From positions 1-63,395 of the forward strand of contig DYUK01000016.1 in the NCBI GenBank assembly GCA_020743695.1: DNA of 63,395 nucleotides, written 5' to 3'. Position 1 is the stretch's first letter. Each line of letters opens with the position of its first letter. Of this stretch, positions 57,127 through 63,395 are shown piece after piece. The notes beneath the pieces were generated by a model. It made no database searches. It was not told the DNA's origin and saw nothing but the letters and a program-made list of their open reading frames with translations. The stretch comes from Brevibacterium senegalense. Its GTDB lineage: Bacteria; Actinomycetota; Actinomycetes; Actinomycetales; Brevibacteriaceae. A program made the translations under genes and the position numbers.

Positions 57127-57342
57127 GTCGTCTCCTCGTATGTCGTTCGTTCCAGCTGTGGCCCCTGCGGACCGGAAGGGCCGCGAGCGGCCCTTCCTGA
57201 GTCCCGCATGAGCGGGTCATGCGTGAAGCATGAATTGGTTGAACTGTACGACCAGGGTGAGCCGCACCACACGCTGTGAGCCACACCATCCGCCATCGTT
57301 ACTCATTCGTGACAGCACATGTATGGCCATACACTCGACCGC

Positions 57343-58020
57343 ATGAGTGGAGCGCAGAACCAGCGGGATCCGGACGAATCCGAGACCGTGCTGAGGACCT
57401 CGTCCGCGACCGCCATCGGGTGGACGACGACGGTCGCGGGCGCGCTGGTCGCCCTCCTCATCGTCGTCCAGGTGCCGCCCGCAGCGGCCGTCGCGATGCT
57501 GGGTCTGCCCGTGCTCATCGCGACGGTGGGATGGGCCTGCTACCTGCGCCCCCGCGTGCTGCTGACGGGTTGGGGACTGCGGGTCGTCAACATCGTGCGC
57601 ACCCATGACGTGCCGTTCGCGCGGGTCGAGTCGATCGATCAGCGTCTGGGCGTCACCCTCACGACGGATGCCGGGAAGCGGATCGGCGTCTGGTCACTGC
57701 CCGATGCGGGGCGCCGGGTGCGGAGGCCTGGAATGTTCGGCCAGTCCGCGGAGCCGCACGTCGATGACGACACCGTCGTCCAGGACGCCCGTCCGGACGC
57801 GGAAGCCGGGACGCGGGCGTTCCGCCGAGGCATCGTCGAACCCCACACCGCTCCACCAGTGCAGCGACTGCTGGACGCGCGCGCCCTCTGGCTCCAGCGC
57901 GAGGACGGACCGGCAGGGCCGTCGGAGATCACGACCCGGACACATCCGTGGCCGCTGGTCCTCTGCGGGGTCGCACTCCTGTGGGCCCTCTGGGGCCTGA
58001 GCGTCACCGCGACCTTCTGA
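57343..58020 (+). CDS. PH domain-containing membrane protein
   Basis: Two TM then YLRPRVLLTGWGLRVVNIVRTHDVPFARVESIDQRLGVTLTTDAGKRIGVWSLPDAG. Confidence 0.78.
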   Translation: MSGAQNQRDPDESETVLRTSSATAIGWTTTVAGALVALLIVVQVPPAAAVAMLGLPVLIATVGWACYLRPRVLLTGWGLRVVNIVRTHDVPFARVESIDQRLGVTLTTDAGKRIGVWSLPDAGRRVRRPGMFGQSAEPHVDDDTVVQDARPDAEAGTRAFRRGIVEPHTAPPVQRLLDARALWLQREDGPAGPSEITTRTHPWPLVLCGVALLWALWGLSVTATF

Positions 58021-58041
58021 GCCACCGCGACGTTCTGAGTC

Positions 58042-58686
58042 TCACCAGCGGCGGGCGCGCCACTCCTCGAGGTGGGGTCGCTCCGCGCCCAGGGTCGTCG
58101 CGTCGCCGTGGCCCGGAAGGACGAGTGCGTCATCGCCGAACCGATCGAAGATCCGCTCCTCCAGGTCGTCCATGAGCGAGTCGAAGTCCTCCTCCGACCA
58201 CGTCTTGCCCGGACCTCCGGGGAACAGCGAGTCGCCGGAGACGATGACGTCCTGGCCGTCCGCGTCCGTCAGGACGAAGGCGATCGAGCCGGGCGTGTGT
58301 CCCCGCAGGGCGATGCACGCGAAGGACAGGTCCCCGATGACGAGGACGTCCTCGTGCGCCACCGTCTCCGCGATGTCCGCCCCGGACTCCTCCGCGATCG
58401 CGGCCGCGTCGTCGACGCCGGCGATCGTGCGGTCGGTCAGCTCCCGGGACGCGTCCGCCAGCGCGCGCACGTGATCCCAGTGGCGGTGGGTCGTGAGGAT
58501 CGCATCGACCCCTCCCCCGCCGGCCGCCTCGATGAGGGACCGGATCGCCGGCAGGTCGTCTGCCGCGTCGATGAGGACGTGTGAGTCCGCGCCGTCCGCG
58601 GTCACGAGATAGACGTTGTTCTGCATCTCCGACACAGCGATCGAGCGGATGGTGAATCCGGCGAATGCGCGCTCCACGATGTCCAT
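58042..58686 (-). CDS. MBL-fold metallo-hydrolase (glyoxalase II-like)
   Basis: ILTTHRHWDHVRAL, RGHTPGSIAFVL, SGDSLFPGGPG, LPGHGDATTLGAE. Confidence 0.9.
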   Translation of the reverse strand: MDIVERAFAGFTIRSIAVSEMQNNVYLVTADGADSHVLIDAADDLPAIRSLIEAAGGGGVDAILTTHRHWDHVRALADASRELTDRTIAGVDDAAAIAEESGADIAETVAHEDVLVIGDLSFACIALRGHTPGSIAFVLTDADGQDVIVSGDSLFPGGPGKTWSEEDFDSLMDDLEERIFDRFGDDALVLPGHGDATTLGAERPHLEEWRARRW

Positions 58687-58800
58687 GGACCCACTCTAGG
58701 CACAGACCCGGCCCCGGGGGGATCCCCCTGTCCCGCATCGTGGGCATCGCACGGTGGGCCGTCGCCCCTTGCTACCGTCGGTCCCGGGCGCACACACCGC

Positions 58801-58842
58801 CCGCGGACGAGGGAGCCGTACCCGCACACGCGACAAGACGGC
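58801..58842 (+). ncRNA. Guanidine-III (ykkC-III) riboswitch candidate
   Basis: CCGCGGACGAGGGAGCCGTACCCGCACACGCGACAAGACGGC has ACGAGG...GCCGTACCC...ACAAGACGGC conserved blocks; helices GCGG/CCGC and GCCGT/ACGGC; immediately upstream of SMR genes. Confidence 0.87.
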
Positions 58843-58858
58843 CAGATGAGGAATCCCC

Positions 58859-59194
58859 ATGTCCTTCGACCTGTCCCCCGGACTCGCCTGGACGGTGCTC
58901 ATCGTCTCCGGCGCCTTCGAGACGATGTGGGCGTACGCGCTCGCGGCCGATCATCTGCGCATGCCCCGGCGCATCCTCCTGTTCCTCGTGGGCACCCTCG
59001 TGTCCATGGGAGGCCTGGCGGCGGCGCTCGGCAGCATCCCCGTGGGCACCGGCTACGCCGTGTGGGTGGGGATCGGCGCCGTCACGACGCTGCTCCTGGC
59101 GGTGCTGCAGCGCCGCGAGTCGATGACGTGGATGCGCGCGGTCTTCGCGGCGGTCCTCCTGACCGGCGTCGTGGGCCTCCAGGTGGTGAGCTGA
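58859..59194 (+). CDS. SMR family transporter subunit (probable Gdx-type guanidinium exporter)
   Basis: 111 aa, four TM; LIVSGAFETMWAYAL, IPVGTGYAVWVGIGAV; downstream of riboswitch candidate. Confidence 0.9.
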   Translation: MSFDLSPGLAWTVLIVSGAFETMWAYALAADHLRMPRRILLFLVGTLVSMGGLAAALGSIPVGTGYAVWVGIGAVTTLLLAVLQRRESMTWMRAVFAAVLLTGVVGLQVVS

Positions 59195-59195
59195 C

Positions 59196-59534
59196 ATGCA
59201 CTGGATCCTGCTCATCCTGTCCGGCTCCCTCGAGGCCGTCTGGGCGCACGCGCTCTCCGACGTCCTCGACCCCGTCAACGCGATCACGTTCCTGCTGGGC
59301 CTCGCCGGCTCCGTGTGGGGCCTGCAGCGTGCGATGAAGGCGATCCCCCTGGGCACCGCCTACGCGATCTGGGTGGGGGTCGGCGCCACGGTGACAGCGG
59401 TCTGGTCCGCGATCGAAGGCGAGCCCTTCGGTCCGGCCAAGATCCTCTGCATCGGCCTCATCCTCGTGGGCGTCATCGGCCTGGAACTCAGCCGCTCGCA
59501 CGCCCCGCACGAGGATCCGGCGTCTGAGGCGTGA
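59196..59534 (+). CDS. SMR family transporter, second paired subunit
   Basis: 112 aa, four TM; LILSGSLEAVWAHAL, IPLGTAYAIWVGVGA. Confidence 0.9.
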   Translation: MHWILLILSGSLEAVWAHALSDVLDPVNAITFLLGLAGSVWGLQRAMKAIPLGTAYAIWVGVGATVTAVWSAIEGEPFGPAKILCIGLILVGVIGLELSRSHAPHEDPASEA

Positions 59535-59546
59535 GATCCGATGGCG

Positions 59547-59586
59547 ACGGAGGCGCGTCACCCGATCCCGGGTGACGCGCCTCCGT
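59547..59586. terminator. Bidirectional terminator between convergent SMR and OYE genes
   Basis: 18-bp perfect stem ACGGAGGCGCGTCACCCG / CGGGTGACGCGCCTCCGT, 4-nt loop. Confidence 0.85.
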
Positions 59587-59596
59587 GCTGAACGGG

Positions 59597-60706
59597 TCAG
59601 TGGGTCGCGCGGAACGCTCCCCGCGTGTACTGCTGGGGGTAAGGCGCCTCGCGCCAGTCCATGCCCAGGTCGAAGGCGGCGCGCTGAGGCCAGGCCGGAT
59701 CGCGCAGAGCGGCCCGCCCGATCAGCACGACGTCCGCGTCGCCGGTCACGAGGACCTGCTCCGCCTGCGCACCGTGCGTCAGGAGTCCGACCGCACCGGT
59801 CGTGGCACCGGTCTGGGCCACTTCCCCGGCCAGCGGCACCTGGTAGCCGGGCCCCACGGGAATGCGTGCGGGCACGTTGCCGGAGGAGGACACGTCGATG
59901 AGGTCGCAGCCCTCCGCGGTCAGGAGAGCGGCGAGCTCTGCGGCCTGCTCGACGTCGAAGCCCTGGTCCTCCCAGTCCTCGGCCGCCCATTCCGTCGCGG
60001 ACACGCGGACGAACACGGGCATGTCCTCCCCCACCTGTGCCCGCACCGCGGCGTAGACCTCGCGCACCAGGCGCGTGCGGCCCTCGAAGTCGCCTCCGTA
60101 CTCGTCATCGCGCGTGTTCGACAGCGGTGAGAGGAACGAGTGGAGGAGGTAGCCGTGGGCGGCGTGGATCTCCACCGCGTCGAAACCGGCGGACGCGGCC
60201 CGGCGGGCTCCGGCCGCGAAGGCGGCGACGACGTCGGCGATGTCGTCCTTCGTCATCTGCCGCGGCTGCGCCAGCTCCGGGTAGGGCAGGGTGCTGGGGC
60301 CCAGCGGGGTCCAGCCGCCCTCCTCGACGGGGATGACGCCCTTGGGGCCGCCGTAGAAGTTGGGGTGCGTGCTGGCCTTGCGGCCGGCGTGCGCCAGCTG
60401 CAGTGCGATCGCCGCGTCCTGGCTGTGGACGAAGTCGACGACGCGGGACCAGGCCTCCGCCTGCTCGTCGTTCCAGATGCCGCAGTCGTTCGGGGAGATG
60501 CGGCCGTCGGGGGTGACCGCGGAGGCTTCGGCGATGAGGAGTCCGAACCCGCCCTGCGCCCGCGCACCCAGGTGCACGAGGTGCCAGTCCGTGGGCACGC
60601 CGTCGCCCGCGAAGCAGGAGTACTGGCACATGGGCGGCAGCCACACGCGGTTCTTGACCGTGAGGCTGCGCAGGGTGATGGGTTCGAAGAGTCGAGGCAT
60701 GGCCAT
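59597..60706 (-). CDS. NADH:flavin oxidoreductase / Old Yellow Enzyme (YqjM-like)
   Basis: PRLFEPITLRSLTVKNRVWLPPMCQYSC, GFDAVEIHAAHGYLLHSFLSPLSNTRDDEYGG. Confidence 0.92.
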   Translation of the reverse strand: MAMPRLFEPITLRSLTVKNRVWLPPMCQYSCFAGDGVPTDWHLVHLGARAQGGFGLLIAEASAVTPDGRISPNDCGIWNDEQAEAWSRVVDFVHSQDAAIALQLAHAGRKASTHPNFYGGPKGVIPVEEGGWTPLGPSTLPYPELAQPRQMTKDDIADVVAAFAAGARRAASAGFDAVEIHAAHGYLLHSFLSPLSNTRDDEYGGDFEGRTRLVREVYAAVRAQVGEDMPVFVRVSATEWAAEDWEDQGFDVEQAAELAALLTAEGCDLIDVSSSGNVPARIPVGPGYQVPLAGEVAQTGATTGAVGLLTHGAQAEQVLVTGDADVVLIGRAALRDPAWPQRAAFDLGMDWREAPYPQQYTRGAFRATH

Positions 60707-60768
60707 CACTGTAACCACCGCGGCCCGGACGCGCGCAGGCCGACTGCACCGCGGACGCCGGGGCCGGG

Positions 60769-62412
60769 TCAGTAGACGATGCCGAAGACCCACACCGCCA
60801 GAGTCATCGTCGCCAGCGTGATGATGACGAGGGCGATGATGTTGAGCCAGAAGCCGCCCTTCACCATCTGACCGATCGTCACATATCCGGAACCGAATGC
60901 GACCGCGTTGGGCGGGGTCGCGACGGGCAGCATGAACGCGCAGGTCGCCGCCAGCGCGACCGGCACCGTCAGCAGGAGCGGATCGGCACCGATCCCCAGC
61001 GCGACGCCGCCGACCACCGGGATGAAGGTCGCCGCGGTCGCGGTGTTCGACGTGATCTCCGTGAGGAAGAGGATCGCGAACGCCAGGACCGCGACGAGGA
61101 CGATGATCGGCACCCCCGCGAGACCTTCGACGGCGCCGCCGATCGCCTCCGTGAGGCCGGACGAGGTGAACTGCCCCGACAGCGCCAGCCCTCCGCCGAA
61201 CAGCAGGAGCACGCCCCACGGCATGTCCACCGCGGTGTCCCAGTCGAGCAGCCGCACGCCCGGCTTCGCGCCGGCGGGGAGGATGAAGAGGATGAGTCCC
61301 ACGGTCATCGCGATGCCCGCATCGGAGATGGGAGCGGGGTCGAAGATCGTCGGGATGAGGATCCACGACAGCGCAGCGAGTGCGAACACGGCGAGCACCA
61401 TCCACTCCGGCCGGGACATCGGGCCGAGCTTCGCCATCTCATCGTCGATGAGCTGCCTGCCACCGGGGATCCTCGTGACCTCCGGCCGGAAGAACACCTG
61501 GGTCAGGAGGAACCACGCGATGACCATCATGACGATCGCGACCGGGACGCCCACCAGCATCCACTGGCCGAATCCGATCGAGATGTCGTGGTTGTCCCGC
61601 AGATAGCCGACGAGGAACGTGTTGGGCGGAGTGCCGATGATCGTGCCCAGCGAGCCGATGGATGCGGAATAGGCGATCGCCAGCATGAGTGCGGTGCCGA
61701 ACTTCGACTGGAGGATCGAGTCCTTCGTCGACTCGGAGGTCGTCTCAGCGCCTGCGTCCCCCGCCTCACTGAGCGGAGGCACCTCGCCGGAGCGCTCCAT
61801 CGTCTCGTTGACGAGGATGAGGACTGAGAGGCCGATCGGCAGCATGAGCACAGCGGTCGCCGTGTTCGACACCCACATGGAGAGGAACCCCGTGGAGATC
61901 ATGAAGCCGGCGATCATGAGGTTCGTCCGATCGCCCATCACCCGGAGGACGACGAGGGCGATACGGCGGTGCAGGTTCCACTTCTGCATCGACAGGGCGA
62001 TGAGGAACCCGCCCATGAAGAGGAAGATCGTGTCCGACCCGTAGCTGCCGCCCACCTCGGACAGCTCGACGCCGTTGAAGATCGGGAAGATCACGAGCGG
62101 CAGGAGTGCAGTCGCCGGTATCGGGATCGCCTCGGTCATCCACCAGATGCCCATGAGCGCCGCTGTCGCAGCGGTGACCTTCGCCTCCGGCGCCATGCTT
62201 CCCGGCAGCAGTGCGAACATGAGGACTGCGGCGAGGAGGCCGGCGACGAAGCCCGTCCAGCGGATCGTCACCGCCCGCTTCGGCAGCCCAGGATCCTTGA
62301 AGCCGGCGGAGACGATCCGTCCGCCGGGCCGATCCGGCGGGAACTGCGGTCGGCCGGAGCTCGCTGCAGTGCGGGTCGTCAGGTCTTTCCGCTGCTGGTT
62401 CCTGTCACTCAT
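60769..62412 (-). CDS. DASS (SLC13) family anion:sodium symporter
   Basis: 547 aa multi-TM; WMTEAIPIPATALLPLVIFPIF, SIGSLGTIIGTPPNTFLVGYL, TEITSNTATAATFIPV. Confidence 0.9.
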   Translation of the reverse strand: MSDRNQQRKDLTTRTAASSGRPQFPPDRPGGRIVSAGFKDPGLPKRAVTIRWTGFVAGLLAAVLMFALLPGSMAPEAKVTAATAALMGIWWMTEAIPIPATALLPLVIFPIFNGVELSEVGGSYGSDTIFLFMGGFLIALSMQKWNLHRRIALVVLRVMGDRTNLMIAGFMISTGFLSMWVSNTATAVLMLPIGLSVLILVNETMERSGEVPPLSEAGDAGAETTSESTKDSILQSKFGTALMLAIAYSASIGSLGTIIGTPPNTFLVGYLRDNHDISIGFGQWMLVGVPVAIVMMVIAWFLLTQVFFRPEVTRIPGGRQLIDDEMAKLGPMSRPEWMVLAVFALAALSWILIPTIFDPAPISDAGIAMTVGLILFILPAGAKPGVRLLDWDTAVDMPWGVLLLFGGGLALSGQFTSSGLTEAIGGAVEGLAGVPIIVLVAVLAFAILFLTEITSNTATAATFIPVVGGVALGIGADPLLLTVPVALAATCAFMLPVATPPNAVAFGSGYVTIGQMVKGGFWLNIIALVIITLATMTLAVWVFGIVY

Positions 62413-62561
62413 GTGGCGGCCTCCTTGCCGTCAGATGATGCGGGGACAGCCGTGCCGTCCCACGTGTCGGACGTCCAGCCTACGCATTCGGCGGTGCCGC
62501 TGACGAGGTTGGACGCAGAGGTGCCGGGTCGCAGCGCGGTCTGCGGGTGGGCCGGATGGGC

Positions 62562-62594
62562 CGACCCGTGCGGCAGTGGGAGCCGCACGGGTCG
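62562..62594 (-). terminator. Terminator-like hairpin downstream of pcaD-like gene
   Basis: CGACCCGTGCGGC / GCCGCACGGGTCG, 13 bp, 7-nt loop. Confidence 0.7.
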
Positions 62595-62637
62595 TGTGTG
62601 CAGGGGCGCGTGAGCAGGGGTCGTGCGTGGCGAGCTG

Positions 62638-63395
62638 TCAGTCGAGCTGCTGGGTGAGGAAGCGCTCGAGCCTGTCCGCGACGAGCTCCGGGTGCTCGAC
62701 CATGGGCAGGTGTGCGGCATCGGGGATGACGGCGAAGGAGGAGCCCTCGATCTGCTGGTGGAGCTCGCGCATCGAGTCCGGGGTGTTGCCCGGGTCCTGC
62801 GCGCCCGCGAGGAGCAGGAGCGGGACGTCGATCGTCGCGACGCGGTTGCGGATGTCGTAGCCCGCCAGTGCGCCGCAGCAGTCGATGTAGCCCTCCGGAT
62901 CCGTCTGGGCCAGCTGCTCGAGGACGATGGGGCCCGCGGCGATGTCCTCGTCGAGGAAGCCGGCGGCGAACCACCGGTCCGCGGTGTCCGGGACGAGTGC
63001 GCGCAGCCCGCCGGCCGCGCGGACCTCGCCGATCCGCTCGTTCCAGCGCTCCGCACCGCCGAAGTACGCACCGGTGCACAGGGCCGCGACCCCGCGCAAG
63101 CGCTGCGGGTGGCGCAGGGCGAGGGTCAGGGCGATCGCACCGGAGATCGAGACGCCGGCGAAGAAGAAGGTCGAGGCGCCGTGGGCGTCCGCGATCGCGA
63201 CGACCTCGTCCGCGAGTGCGTCGATCGTGACGTCCGGCATGCGGGCACTGGCGCCGTGGCCGGGGAGGTCGAGAGTGACGACCCGGAAGTCGTCCGCGAG
63301 GCGATAGGCGACACCCGCCCACTGCGAGCCGTGCGTGCCCAGCGACGGGCCCAGGATCAGCAGAGGTGCGGAGGGGTCGGCGTCGTTGATGAGGG
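62638..63395 (-). CDS. pcaD: Alpha/beta hydrolase, 3-oxoadipate enol-lactonase-like (partial, continues past right edge)
   Basis: Frame stays open beyond the annotated ATG: LINDADPSAPLLILGPSLGTHGSQWAGVAYRLADDFRVVTLDLPGHGASARMPD...; nucleophile elbow GVSIS. Confidence 0.82.
   Translation of the reverse strand, partial: LINDADPSAPLLILGPSLGTHGSQWAGVAYRLADDFRVVTLDLPGHGASARMPDVTIDALADEVVAIADAHGASTFFFAGVSISGAIALTLALRHPQRLRGVAALCTGAYFGGAERWNERIGEVRAAGGLRALVPDTADRWFAAGFLDEDIAAGPIVLEQLAQTDPEGYIDCCGALAGYDIRNRVATIDVPLLLLAGAQDPGNTPDSMRELHQQIEGSSFAVIPDAAHLPMVEHPELVADRLERFLTQQLD

Noticed and set aside
58859-59534. SMR pair as a generic multidrug/quaternary-ammonium (Qac) efflux system
   Set aside because: The upstream guanidine-III aptamer candidate and the paired arrangement point to guanidinium export; a Qac call is less likely without functional data.

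Overview
High-GC actinobacterial (Micrococcales-like) chromosome segment. Positions 1 to ~2.4 kb look like the edge of an integrated element (AICE or prophage-like): a DUF2637 membrane protein running off the left edge, a ParB/HTH-like protein and a divergent pair of XRE regulators, abutting the 3' end of an initiator tRNA-Met. The rest is mostly conserved core gene content: UPF0182, a YlbL-type PDZ/Lon protease, DUF2342, NUDIX, M48-like, a ThiF/cyclodehydratase-like protein, UvrD2, NudC, an APH-like protein, an AdnB/AdnA-like helicase-nuclease pair, DUF3107, DEAD helicase, PHP, PepP, P1 peptidase, an MgtE_N/CBS protein, DUF1003, Mrp, TatB, an ATL protein, O-methyltransferase, DUF3117, PIG-V, DivIVA-domain protein, a FolP homologue, LOG, DapE/DapD, DUF418, GltA, DapC, FdxA, GNAT, VanW, MshB, TypA, an Opp-type ABC transporter, PH domain, MBL, two SMR genes, OYE, DASS and PcaD. 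Main observations: (1) a guanidine-III (ykkC-III) riboswitch candidate directly upstream of the tandem SMR genes; (2) an AdnA-like subunit that has lost the Walker A Lys and the Walker B Glu; (3) a 1-nt frameshift in the folP homologue; (4) palindromic divergent leaderless promoters for the XRE pair and for dapE/dapD, within a wider TANNNT-N6/7-RTG pattern; (5) a NudC without its CxxC zinc ligands and an APH-like protein without its catalytic Asp; (6) an MshB deacetylase fused to a C-terminal membrane domain; (7) several long perfect inverted repeats. No clearly new multi-gene system was identified. All calls were made by eye from sequence and motifs, with no database search.
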